Assembly: GCA_902766915.1 (NCBI GenBank)
Contig: CACXFN010000073.1
Location: 1-15,754 of the forward strand
Direction of reading: 5' to 3'
DNA from: an uncultured Eubacteriales bacterium
GTDB taxonomy: Bacteria > Bacillota > Clostridia > Peptostreptococcales > Anaerovoracaceae
Length of the DNA: 15,754 bases
Under the pieces are notes generated by a model. That model ran no database searches. It saw nothing but the letters and a program-made list of their open reading frames with translations, and was not told the DNA's origin. The position numbers were made by a program, and so were the translations under genes. Below, one piece after another: positions 1 through 7,144 of this stretch. The stretch's first letter is position 1, and each line of letters opens with the position of its first letter.

Positions 1-33
1 CCACTGAGTGCCCTGTGGATTGTAAGTAATCAT
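1..33 (-). CDS. N-terminal fragment of an unidentified protein, cut by the window edge
   Basis: On the minus strand an ATG at 33-31 is followed by ten further open codons reading MITYNPQGTQW to the window edge. A strong Shine-Dalgarno sequence, AGGAGGA (complement of 38-44), sits four bases upstream of the ATG, and this is the main reason to call a gene. Eleven residues are too few to name a family. The gene would be transcribed divergently from the citrate lyase accessory operon, so the spacer between them probably carries promoters for both. Confidence 0.5.
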   Translation of the reverse strand, partial: MITYNPQGTQW

Positions 34-411
34 CTTTTCCTCCTAAAGTTTTATTTACTCATTATTGATCTAATAAATAAAAACGTTCTTATAGGTGAGA
101 AGGCCTCACCGAGTTAATTATATGGTTAATAGTAAGTAAAAATCCAATATGTTTTTTTAAATATATCATAGAGAAATTCTATGATTTGGTCATTTGGTAT
201 TGCTTTTTTATCAAAGTATGGATTATACTTGTTATAGCATGGATTTCCAATGGTTTCACCATATTTATCGTTACTGAAAAGTGAAATTGATAAAATAGAA
301 ATAATCAATGATTTTTTCTATACTGAATTGCCCATGAAAAAGTGAGTATAAAAAAGGTAAGTATAATAAAGTGTATAAAACAAATACTAAGGGAGACTAT
401 TAATAATAATC
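34..411. other. AT-rich divergent intergenic spacer
   Basis: No convincing gene lies here. The spacer separates the minus-strand gene start at 33 from citC at 412. It contains three perfect short inverted repeats: GGTGAG/CTCACC (94-99 and 105-110), TCATAGA/TCTATGA (166-172 and 178-184) and AAGTAT/ATACTT (214-219 and 225-230), each with a five-base spacer. None is followed by a T-run in either direction that would make a convincing terminator, so operator sites are the more natural guess. The LysR regulator at 3199 is a candidate ligand, by inference only. A TATAAT hexamer lies at 362-367. Confidence 0.6.
362..367 (+). promoter_or_regulatory. Possible -10 box for the cit accessory operon
   Basis: A perfect TATAAT stands 44 bases upstream of the citC ATG. 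I see no good -35 hexamer at 16-18 bases upstream and no TGn extension, so the call rests on the hexamer in an AT-rich stretch and on its position before the first gene of the operon. Confidence 0.3.
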
Positions 412-1548
412 ATGTACATTAATCTGTTTAAAACGCCGTTAAAGGCTGAAATCAGTAATAAGTATAAGAACTTCTTATCTTCGGTAAATCTCTTGGACGA
501 AGAGGATGCAGAAATTGTTGCTTTAATGAGGGACGAAGAGTTGAATATAGTGGCATGTGGAGCCAGATCCGGACATGTGCTTAAACAGTTTGGTGTATCG
601 CCGGATATTGAATCCGGGGGAGCCTGCGCATCCATTATGTCAGAGCTCCTAAATGATGCCATGAGGGAGGGGATATCTCGACTCTTTCTCTGCACCAAGC
701 CTCAGAACAAGGCCATGTTTTCTTCCCTGGGATTCTATCAGGTGATTGAAACTCGCGATGCCGTCCTAATGGAGAATAGAAGAAACGGCTTCGAAGAGTT
801 TTTAGATGAAACTAAAAAAGTTGGTGAAGATGCTCTTAGTGAGATGAATAAAACTCGAAAAGAAAAACCCTGTTCGGAGAATGATTCTTCTGAAGGCGAA
901 GTTAATAATGACGAAGTTTATAATGGCGAAGTTAATAATGATACTTATGATGTAGGCGCCATTGTAATGAACGGCAATCCCTTTACTCTGGGGCATCTCA
1001 ACCTGGTTGAATATGCAGCATCAAAGTGCGACCTCCTTTATTTATTCGTGGTATCGGATAAGGCGGTAATGAAGGAAAGTTTCGGAGAGGCCAATGGAAA
1101 TAAAACGATATCCTTTACGCCTGAAGAGCGATATGAAATGATTGTAAAAGGAACCTCACACATAAAGAATTGCGTAGTCAGAAAGAGTGAAGCCTATTTG
1201 GTTTCGCGCGCGACGTTCCCTGCATACTTTGTTCGAGACGAGGAAAAGGCTGAGGAAGTACGAACGGATTTAGATATTGAGCTTTTCGCTAAAAGAATTG
1301 CACCCACATTAAATATAACCAAGCGCTTCGTAGGCCAGGAGCCCTTTTCCCCTATAACAAAGGCATATAACGAAAAAATGAAGAAACTTCTTCCGGAAAA
1401 GGGAATTGAACTTATTGAGATACCGAGGTTTGAAGGAATCTCTGCCAGCAAAGTGCGCGCATTGATAGAAGAGGGAAAAGTGGAAGAAGTTAAGGCCCTG
1501 GTTCCGGAAACAACATTTGAAATGATAAAGACTAAATACTGCAAATAG
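412..1548 (+). CDS. citC: [Citrate (pro-3S)-lyase] ligase, CitC
   Basis: CitC uses ATP and acetate to acetylate the thiol of the citrate lyase prosthetic group, turning on the lyase in the cytoplasm. The N-terminal part (about residues 1-125) looks like a GNAT acetyltransferase fold. The C-terminal part is the nucleotidyltransferase domain with the HIGH-like motif in NPFTLGH (residues 189-195), the family stretch SRATFPAYF, and ISASKVR near the C-terminus. At 378 residues it is longer than I expect for the family. The excess is a polar linker (about residues 138-180) containing a 15-bp tandem repeat. The ATG lacks a well-placed Shine-Dalgarno sequence: GGGAG at 391-395 is 16 bases away, but the reading frame upstream has no other usual start before a stop. 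It is the first gene of citC-citXG-lysR, 22 bases before the next gene. The family is clear; the exact start is less so. Confidence 0.93.
   Translation: MYINLFKTPLKAEISNKYKNFLSSVNLLDEEDAEIVALMRDEELNIVACGARSGHVLKQFGVSPDIESGGACASIMSELLNDAMREGISRLFLCTKPQNKAMFSSLGFYQVIETRDAVLMENRRNGFEEFLDETKKVGEDALSEMNKTRKEKPCSENDSSEGEVNNDEVYNGEVNNDTYDVGAIVMNGNPFTLGHLNLVEYAASKCDLLYLFVVSDKAVMKESFGEANGNKTISFTPEERYEMIVKGTSHIKNCVVRKSEAYLVSRATFPAYFVRDEEKAEEVRTDLDIELFAKRIAPTLNITKRFVGQEPFSPITKAYNEKMKKLLPEKGIELIEIPRFEGISASKVRALIEEGKVEEVKALVPETTFEMIKTKYCK
895..939 (+). repeat. 3 x 15-bp in-frame tandem repeat inside citC
   Basis: Three consecutive 15-base units encode GEVNN, DEVYN and GEVNN (residues 162-176). The first and third units share 17 identical bases (895-911 and 925-941). 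The array lies in the linker between the acetyltransferase-like and nucleotidyltransferase parts of CitC, where extra residues are least likely to harm folding. Confidence 0.85.
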
Positions 1549-1570
1549 TTAATAAGGCTAAAGGTTAATT

Positions 1571-3202
1571 ATGAGAATTGAGAATGTAAGTCTGGAAGAA
1601 ATGCTTGCTGCCCGGGACAGAAGGGCGGAAGCTCAGAGAGAAATGCTGAAATCCATTGAGAGTCAGGGGACGTCAGAAGGCTTAAAGGATGACGTTTGCC
1701 TGGTTTCTTTTACATTAAATATTCCCGGAGATATCAAGAGAACACCCCTGACAAAAATGCTCTTTGATAGAGGCATAGAAGAGCTTTATAGAATCATCGA
1801 TGAGGATGGAAATAATCAGGATAAAAGAAGCGCAAATTACACCATAAGGGAAAGGCTTTTTTTTGATGAAAAGACAGGCTCGGAGGCATTGTTCCTAATC
1901 CAAAAAAACAGGGATTCATATGATGATGTAGATGCGTTGAATCAGAATGCAGATGAGTTAAATCCAAATGTAGATAAGTTGAATCCGAATGTAGGTGACG
2001 TAAATCCAAATGAAGCAAATGAAAATTGCCTGCAAGGGGAGGGCTTGGCAGCTACAATTAAAGGTCTGCTTGAGGACGTGGAAGAATCATTTCCTGCCGC
2101 AAGGCTTTTTGATTTTGATGTGTTGGATTCCAACGGAGAGAAATTTAGTCGCAAGGTTCCCAGGTGCTGTCTGCTATGTAATGAGCCCGCCCATGCATGT
2201 GCCAGAAGCAGAGCTCACGGTTTGGGTGAAGTTCAGAAAAAAGTGAATGAATTACTGATGGAGTTCTGCGGGGATACCATAGGTGAAATGGGAAAAGATG
2301 CACTTTTGATGGAAATACATACAACGCCAAAACCGGGGCTTGTGGATGAAGAAAATAACGGCGCACATAAAGATATGGATCTTGCTCTTTTCGAAAAGAG
2401 CATAGAGGCTATTACTCCATATTTAAAAGAAGCGGCGATGCTGGGACTTGCCAGCGCAGCCCATAAGGGGCAGCATGCTTTAAAAGGTTATATGAATGAC
2501 TTAAGACGCTGTGGAATTATTGCAGAGGAAAAAATGTTTCAAGAAACCGGAGGAGTTAATACCCATAAGGGTATCATTTATTCCATGGGACTTCTTATTT
2601 TTGGAATGGGACGAGGGCTGTTAACCGGAGAGGATCCGGTTTCGATTGCATCAACCCTCGCAGGAGAAGACGCGGAAGAAAGACTTGCTAAGGCCCTGGA
2701 AAACCCGGGAACCAACGGAAGTAAAGTCTATTCCGTCTATGGTGCAAAGGGTGCAGTTGGTGAAGCTGCTTCCGGATTCCCCATGGCAAGGTATTGTTTT
2801 GAGAGATTGTCCCATTATATTAAAACGTTTTTCAATTCCTATTCCAGCCATGATATGAAGTGGGATATTAAGCTAAAGTCTGTCGGGACCTTTTCTCTTG
2901 TGGATTTAATGAGCATCATGGAGGATACCAACCTGCTCCATAGGGGAGGAATGGATGGTCTTGAATATGTTAAGAAAGAAGCAGGACGAATCTCTCGCCT
3001 AATTAACTCGGTTGAGGATTTGGGCAGTAAATCCATGGAGGATGAATATAAAGGATTAACGTTAGAGATAAAGGACTTTGATGAGGAGTTAATAAGAAGA
3101 AATCTGTCACCGGGTGGTTCGGCGGATATGCTTTCTTTGGGATATTTGCTAATGCTTTGGGATTCCAAAGTGATTAATAGCCTTAAAGGAGAAACTGTAT
3201 GA
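1571..3202 (+). CDS. citXG: CitX-CitG fusion: holo-citrate lyase prosthetic group synthesis and transfer
   Basis: The C-terminal CitG half makes 2'-(5''-triphosphoribosyl)-3'-dephospho-CoA from ATP and dephospho-CoA. The N-terminal CitX half transfers it to the acyl carrier subunit of citrate lyase. The CitX part (about residues 1-225) shows RLFDFDV (178-184) and the Cys-rich CLLCNEPAHACARSR stretch starting near residue 200. The CitG part (about 225-540) shows TTPKPGLVD starting at residue 251, NNGAHKDMD and GGVNTHKG. Such fusions are known, for example in Haemophilus. CitX is enlarged by a 21-bp tandem repeat just before the RLFDFDV segment. The start ATG follows a weak AAAGG. The stop codon overlaps the LysR start (ATGA), so the two are probably translationally coupled. 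No citD, citE or citF is in the window. Confidence 0.93.
   Translation: MRIENVSLEEMLAARDRRAEAQREMLKSIESQGTSEGLKDDVCLVSFTLNIPGDIKRTPLTKMLFDRGIEELYRIIDEDGNNQDKRSANYTIRERLFFDEKTGSEALFLIQKNRDSYDDVDALNQNADELNPNVDKLNPNVGDVNPNEANENCLQGEGLAATIKGLLEDVEESFPAARLFDFDVLDSNGEKFSRKVPRCCLLCNEPAHACARSRAHGLGEVQKKVNELLMEFCGDTIGEMGKDALLMEIHTTPKPGLVDEENNGAHKDMDLALFEKSIEAITPYLKEAAMLGLASAAHKGQHALKGYMNDLRRCGIIAEEKMFQETGGVNTHKGIIYSMGLLIFGMGRGLLTGEDPVSIASTLAGEDAEERLAKALENPGTNGSKVYSVYGAKGAVGEAASGFPMARYCFERLSHYIKTFFNSYSSHDMKWDIKLKSVGTFSLVDLMSIMEDTNLLHRGGMDGLEYVKKEAGRISRLINSVEDLGSKSMEDEYKGLTLEIKDFDEELIRRNLSPGGSADMLSLGYLLMLWDSKVINSLKGETV
1931..2014 (+). repeat. 4 x 21-bp in-frame tandem repeat inside the CitX domain
   Basis: Four consecutive 21-base units (1931, 1952, 1973 and 1994) encode DALNQNA, DELNPNV, DKLNPNV and GDVNPNE. 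The units differ at a few positions each, so this is an aged or selected minisatellite. It falls between the N-terminal part of CitX and its RLFDFDV motif, at a place where the family normally has a short connection. Confidence 0.9.
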
Positions 3203-4068
3203 CATTACAACAATTAAGGTATTTTTGCGTCATGGCGGAGGTTCTCCACTATACACATGCGGCGGACCTTCTATATATTTCACAGCCGAGTTTGTCCTAT
3301 TCCTTATCCAAACTGGAGGAGGAATTGGAGATTCCCTTGTTTGATAAGAAGGGGAAAAGGGTAACCCTCACAAAATATGGTGAAGAGTTTTTGCCTTATG
3401 CAAAGCGCGCCCTGGCGGAACTTGCCAGAGGGCAGGAGAGGCTGAAAGAGCTAAACACATTTGCCACAGAAATAATAAGCCTGGGATTCATCTATAGCTC
3501 CAGTTTTTCCATACTACCTTCCTTTGTTGAAAAATACTATGAATACATGGGGAGCAGGGATACTCACTTCCGATTCCATCAAGGTATGACCGGTGGGCTT
3601 ATAGAACAGCTTTTAAATGGAACTATCGACCTTATGATTGCAGGTGACCCTGAGATTGACTCCATAGAAAAGGTATCCATTGCCAAGCAGGAATTATATC
3701 TGGCAGTTCCAAATTCTCATCATTTGGCGAATAGAGATTCCGTTTCACTAAGTGATATTACGGATGAAAAACTGATATCTATTACACATGATGCCCAGAT
3801 TTATCGCCATCTGGCCGGGAAATTCAAGGCTTCAAATTTCACACCGAACATAGTTTTCGAAGCGGATGAATATAGCTCAATGGCTGCCTCTGTAAGGACC
3901 GGGGCAGGGATAGCAATCATGCCCAGACTTCCTATGATGGAAGACATAAGTTTGAAGCTACTTCCATTTGCTGATAAGTCCATGGCCCGCGATATTTACC
4001 TGCTGAGATACAGCCTCCACGCCATGTCTCCGGCAGTTCAGAAAGTTTGGGACTTTGCCAAAATGTGA
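3199..4068 (+). CDS. LysR-family transcriptional regulator
   Basis: This is a 289-residue LysR-type regulator of usual length. The N-terminal winged helix-turn-helix (about residues 1-60) has the typical pattern LRYFCVMAEVLHYTHAADLL followed by ISQPSLSYSLSKLE and LFDKKGKRVTLTKYG. The remainder is the two-lobe effector-binding domain, with the common closing motif TGAGIAIMPRLP. The start overlaps the citXG stop by four bases, which ties its expression to the citrate lyase accessory genes. A natural guess is that it senses citrate or a related acid and controls its own operon. It also sits directly upstream of the aromatic operon, so a role there cannot be excluded. The ligand cannot be read from sequence. 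Confidence 0.93.
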   Translation: MTLQQLRYFCVMAEVLHYTHAADLLYISQPSLSYSLSKLEEELEIPLFDKKGKRVTLTKYGEEFLPYAKRALAELARGQERLKELNTFATEIISLGFIYSSSFSILPSFVEKYYEYMGSRDTHFRFHQGMTGGLIEQLLNGTIDLMIAGDPEIDSIEKVSIAKQELYLAVPNSHHLANRDSVSLSDITDEKLISITHDAQIYRHLAGKFKASNFTPNIVFEADEYSSMAASVRTGAGIAIMPRLPMMEDISLKLLPFADKSMARDIYLLRYSLHAMSPAVQKVWDFAKM

Positions 4069-4084
4069 TAGAATAGGGGATAAT
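4055..4084 (+). promoter_or_regulatory. Candidate sigma-70/SigA promoter for the aromatic operon
   Basis: TTGCCA at 4055-4060 matches the -35 consensus at five of six positions and GATAAT at 4079-4084 matches the -10 at five of six, with 18 bases between them. The -35 lies in the last codons of the LysR gene. Initiation near 4091-4094 would leave a leader of under 20 bases, just enough for the AAAGGGAG ribosome site at 4095-4102. That leaves no room for a T-box, riboswitch or attenuator. Confidence 0.45.
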
Positions 4085-4109
4085 CATCTTTGAGAAAGGG
4101 AGAATAAAT

Positions 4110-5165
4110 ATGATTACTGTATTAAAACATAATGCCACAGTAGAGCAAAGGGAAGAGCTCATTAAGTGGTTTGAAGAGCAAGGTGTTAAGGTTCATGTTT
4201 CCGTAGGGGAATTCCAAACCGTCCTGGGGCTTGTTGGAGATACCAGTGAAATAGACATGGACATGCTTAAACTCCTGGATATAGTTGCCGATGTAAAGAG
4301 AATATCTGAGCCTTATAAAAAATCTAATAGAAGGTTCCATCCGGAAGACACTGTCATCAAGGTTCCCACCGGTTGCGATGAAGAGGTGGCGCCGGGAAAT
4401 GTTAAAGAGGGATTTGCACTTTGCGGAGGAGGAAACTTTGCTGTAATCGCAGGACCTTGTTCGGTGGAGTCTGAGGAACAAATAGTTGAGGTTGCTCGCA
4501 GAGTTAAGGCTGCCGGAGCAACCATGCTTAGAGGAGGAGCCTTTAAGCCTCGGACCTCGCCTTATGCATTTCAGGGCATGAAGGCAGAGGGGCTGGAACT
4601 ACTCTCCATAGCAAAGAAGGAAACGGGGCTTCCTCTGGTTAGTGAAATCATGAATGAGAACCATATCGAATTGTTTGAGGATGTGGACGTCATTCAGGTG
4701 GGTGCTCGCAATATGCAAAACTTTGAATTATTGAAGGCATTGGGACATATAAGGAAACCGATTCTTCTAAAAAGGGGACTTGCAAATTCCTTGGAAGAAC
4801 TCCTCATGAGCGCAGAATACATTATGGCGGGTGGCAATGAGGATATTATTCTATGTGAGAGAGGAATTAGAACCTTTGAACAGCATACCAGAAATACACT
4901 GGATATTTCTGCGGTTCCGGCCTTGCATGAAATGACTCATTTACCTGTAATAATCGATCCGAGTCATTCCACAGGTAAGGCTGGATATGTAAAGCCTATG
5001 ACTCTTGCAGCAGTGGCATGTGGTGCAGATGGAGTAATGATAGAAGTGCATAATGATCCACCAAGGGCCTTGTGTGATGGTGCGCAGTCCCTAACGCCGG
5101 ATCAGTTTGACGAACTAATGCTACAGGTGGCGAAGATAAAGGAAGTCATAAAAAGGCAGTCATAA
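4110..5165 (+). CDS. aroF: 3-deoxy-7-phosphoheptulonate (DAHP) synthase, type I-beta with N-terminal ferredoxin-like domain
   Basis: This enzyme condenses PEP with erythrose-4-phosphate, the committed step of the shikimate pathway. Residues 1 to about 70 form the small ferredoxin-like regulatory domain known from the Thermotoga maritima enzyme, where it mediates feedback inhibition by tyrosine and phenylalanine. The catalytic barrel follows with AGPCSVES (metal-binding Cys117), RGGAFKPRTSPY (141-152), LKRGL, CERGIRTFE, DPSHSTGKA and EVHNDPP, all expected family motifs. Its 351 residues are near the usual length. AAAGGGAG lies eight bases before the ATG. It is the first gene of the aromatic operon, and the N-terminal domain suggests control at the protein level, in keeping with the very short leader. 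Confidence 0.96.
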   Translation: MITVLKHNATVEQREELIKWFEEQGVKVHVSVGEFQTVLGLVGDTSEIDMDMLKLLDIVADVKRISEPYKKSNRRFHPEDTVIKVPTGCDEEVAPGNVKEGFALCGGGNFAVIAGPCSVESEEQIVEVARRVKAAGATMLRGGAFKPRTSPYAFQGMKAEGLELLSIAKKETGLPLVSEIMNENHIELFEDVDVIQVGARNMQNFELLKALGHIRKPILLKRGLANSLEELLMSAEYIMAGGNEDIILCERGIRTFEQHTRNTLDISAVPALHEMTHLPVIIDPSHSTGKAGYVKPMTLAAVACGADGVMIEVHNDPPRALCDGAQSLTPDQFDELMLQVAKIKEVIKRQS

Positions 5166-5190
5166 ATATAGTAAAAAACAGAAAAAGGTT

Positions 5191-5241
5191 AACCAAAAGA
5201 AAAGGTAAACCGAAAGAAAAAGTCAACAGAAAGAAAAGGTA
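5191..5241 (+). repeat. 3 x 17-bp intergenic tandem repeat carrying ribosome-site-like motifs
   Basis: Three 17-base units start at 5191, 5208 and 5225, each beginning AAC and holding an AGAAAAGG-like or AGAAAAAG core. They fill most of the gap between aroF and tyrA. The last copy supplies the purine-rich sequence just before the TTG start of tyrA, so the array appears to have duplicated the ribosome-binding region. Confidence 0.85.
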
Positions 5242-5246
5242 AGGAA

Positions 5247-6146
5247 TTGATAATCGGAATCGTTGGGTTAGGACTTATAGGTGGATCTCTTGCTGCTGCC
5301 TTCAAAAGAAGCGGCCATATTGTTTATGGCTACGATGCCAAAAAATCTATAAGGGATTTTGCTAAAATGGCCGGCAGTATCGATGCTACTTTAGAGGATG
5401 TTTCCCTATGCGATTATATCTTTATTGCAATTCCGCCACGAGCAGCAATTAACTGGCTGAAAGACCATACAGAGAATCAAAGCATAACCCATAAAGATGA
5501 TGATAATGATGATAATAATAGACAATTATTCATCAAACCTGAAACAATAGTTATGGACTGTTGCGGCACAAAACGGGATATCTGTCAGGAGGGCTTCGCC
5601 TTAGCTAAGATAGGTGGTTACAAATTCATCGGTGGTCATCCCATGGCGGGGAAACAGTTTGGCGGATATAAAAACAGCAGCCCGGAACTCTTTGATGGAG
5701 CCATGTTTGCCATTGTCCCGGATAGCGAAACGGGAGATAAAAACGATATACGTCTGATGGTTAAGGTGCAGACCCTACTAAAGGATGCAGGATTTATGGA
5801 CTTTGCTGTAATGACTCCGGAGGATCACGATAAGGTCATTGCATTCACATCCCAGATGGCTCACCTTATTTCAAATGCCTACATAAAAAGCGATATGGCA
5901 GAAGTGAGTGTGGGAGCCAATCTATCTGGAGGAGCCTTTAGGGACATGACCAGGGTTGCCTATTTGGATGAGGGTATGTGGACGGAACTCTTCATGGAAA
6001 ACAGGGACAATCTTCTGATGGAATTAAAGGGTTTTATAGGAGAACTTGAACGCTATAAAACTGCCATTGAAACAGAAAATGAAGAAGAATTAACGGAACT
6101 ACTCCGTGAAGGGAAAAATCGAAAAGAGGAAATAACAAAGCTATGA
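5247..6146 (+). CDS. tyrA: Prephenate dehydrogenase (TyrA family)
   Basis: TyrA oxidatively decarboxylates prephenate to 4-hydroxyphenylpyruvate, the precursor of tyrosine. The N-terminal Rossmann domain has GLGLIGGS (residues 7-14) and an Asp at the end of strand two (D30) that favours NAD over NADP. GGHPMAG (129-135) carries the catalytic-region His131. The helical dimer domain has SQMAHLISNA and FRDMTRVA. There is no ACT domain and no chorismate mutase fusion. Arogenate as substrate cannot be excluded. The start is TTG at 5247: an in-frame stop at 5190-5192 and the absence of any other usual start leave it as the only fit to the glycine-rich strand. Residues 75-93 are a hydrophilic insertion with DDDNDDNN. 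The stop overlaps aroB (ATGA). Confidence 0.93.
   Translation: MIIGIVGLGLIGGSLAAAFKRSGHIVYGYDAKKSIRDFAKMAGSIDATLEDVSLCDYIFIAIPPRAAINWLKDHTENQSITHKDDDNDDNNRQLFIKPETIVMDCCGTKRDICQEGFALAKIGGYKFIGGHPMAGKQFGGYKNSSPELFDGAMFAIVPDSETGDKNDIRLMVKVQTLLKDAGFMDFAVMTPEDHDKVIAFTSQMAHLISNAYIKSDMAEVSVGANLSGGAFRDMTRVAYLDEGMWTELFMENRDNLLMELKGFIGELERYKTAIETENEEELTELLREGKNRKEEITKL
5496..5519 (+). repeat. GAT/AAT triplet repeat in tyrA (2 x 12 bp)
   Basis: Eight consecutive codons are GAT or AAT, encoding DDDNDDNN (residues 84-91); they read as two 12-base units differing at one base. The tract lies in a loop insertion of the Rossmann domain, after the AIPPRAAINWL segment and before the strand that reads IVMDCCGTK. 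Confidence 0.8.
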
Positions 6147-7144
6147 ATTTAGTTTACGGCGAATTAAGTAATTTGGGAGAAAGGATAAAGGCGATTCAGC
6201 CCTCCGGTTCGATTGGAATAATCACCGATCAAAATGTCGCCGAATATTATTTGGAAAGCTGCGCCGAGAGCCTTAGAACCTTCGGTTATAAGCTTTCTTA
6301 TTATGTGATTTCTCCGGGAGAAGAAAGTAAAAACGGTGAGGTCTATCTTAGCATTTTAAATAGTATGGCCAGGGATGAACTCACAAGAACCGATGGAATT
6401 GTTGCCCTCGGTGGTGGTGTTGTTGGGGACCTGGCGGGGTTTTGCGCAGCCACATATTTAAGAGGCATCAATATATATCAGGTGCCCACAAGCCTCCTGG
6501 CCATGGTGGATTCCTCCATCGGCGGGAAGACGGGAATAGATCTGGAGGCAGGGAAGAATCTTGCTGGAGCCTTTCATATGCCCAGTCTGATTTATCAGGA
6601 TCAAAGTCTGCTTGCTACACTTCCTGAAGAAGAACTACTAAATGGAATGGCAGAGATTATAAAGTGCGGCATTTTGACCGGCGGGGATTTCTTTGAAATG
6701 CTTATTCCAAAAGAGGATGATATGGACATCCCCCTTGATGAAATGATAAAAAAATCCGCGGAGCTAAAATTGGATATCGTATCCAGGGATCCTTTGGATA
6801 AAGGTGAAAGACAGCTTCTGAATTTTGGGCACACCTTTGGCCATGCAATAGAAAAACTATCTGACTATGAAATAAAGCATGGCTTTGCGGTTGCCATGGG
6901 TATGGCACTTATCACGGAAATCTCTCATGAGAGGGGTTGGTGTGACGGCGATACCCGGGATGCGATCATTGGCATACTGGATACATGGGGCTATGACATG
7001 GAGATTCCATACAGTATGGAAGAAATGATAGAAGTTATCCGTGTAGATAAAAAACGAAAGGGTGATTCCATCGATCTCATCATTCCATATGGAATCGGTG
7101 ACTGCAGAATAACGAGGATACCAATTGATGAGTTGCACGAATAA
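6143..7144 (+). CDS. aroB: 3-dehydroquinate synthase
   Basis: AroB converts DAHP to 3-dehydroquinate, the second step of the shikimate pathway, using NAD and a divalent metal. Family motifs are plain: GGGVVGDLAGFCAATYLRG (90-108), PTSLLAMVDSSIGGKTGID (115-133), NLAGAFHMP and GMAEIIKCG. Glu171, His230 (in NFGHTFGH) and His246 (in KHGFAVAMG) occupy the zinc-ligand positions. The 333-residue length is slightly short but complete. The ATG overlaps the tyrA stop by four bases with GAGGAA upstream, and the 3' end overlaps aroA by 17 bases, so tyrA-aroB-aroA are probably translationally coupled. Confidence 0.96.
   Translation: MNLVYGELSNLGERIKAIQPSGSIGIITDQNVAEYYLESCAESLRTFGYKLSYYVISPGEESKNGEVYLSILNSMARDELTRTDGIVALGGGVVGDLAGFCAATYLRGINIYQVPTSLLAMVDSSIGGKTGIDLEAGKNLAGAFHMPSLIYQDQSLLATLPEEELLNGMAEIIKCGILTGGDFFEMLIPKEDDMDIPLDEMIKKSAELKLDIVSRDPLDKGERQLLNFGHTFGHAIEKLSDYEIKHGFAVAMGMALITEISHERGWCDGDTRDAIIGILDTWGYDMEIPYSMEEMIEVIRVDKKRKGDSIDLIIPYGIGDCRITRIPIDELHE

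Noticed and set aside
166..184. TCATAGA/TCTATGA hairpin as a transcription terminator
   Set aside because: The stem is AT-rich and no T-run follows it on either strand in the right orientation.
126..308. A 60-codon minus-strand open frame in the left spacer
   Set aside because: It has no ribosome site, is bounded closely by stops, and lies in AT-rich sequence; its residues match nothing I recognise. A remnant gene is possible but not supported.
328..352. TTGCCC with TATAAA as a second promoter for citC
   Set aside because: The gap between the hexamers is only 13 bases, too short for a sigma-70 type promoter.
4069..4109. A T-box, riboswitch or attenuator before the aromatic operon
   Set aside because: The gap between the LysR stop and the aroF start is only 41 bases and contains no hairpin followed by a T-run.
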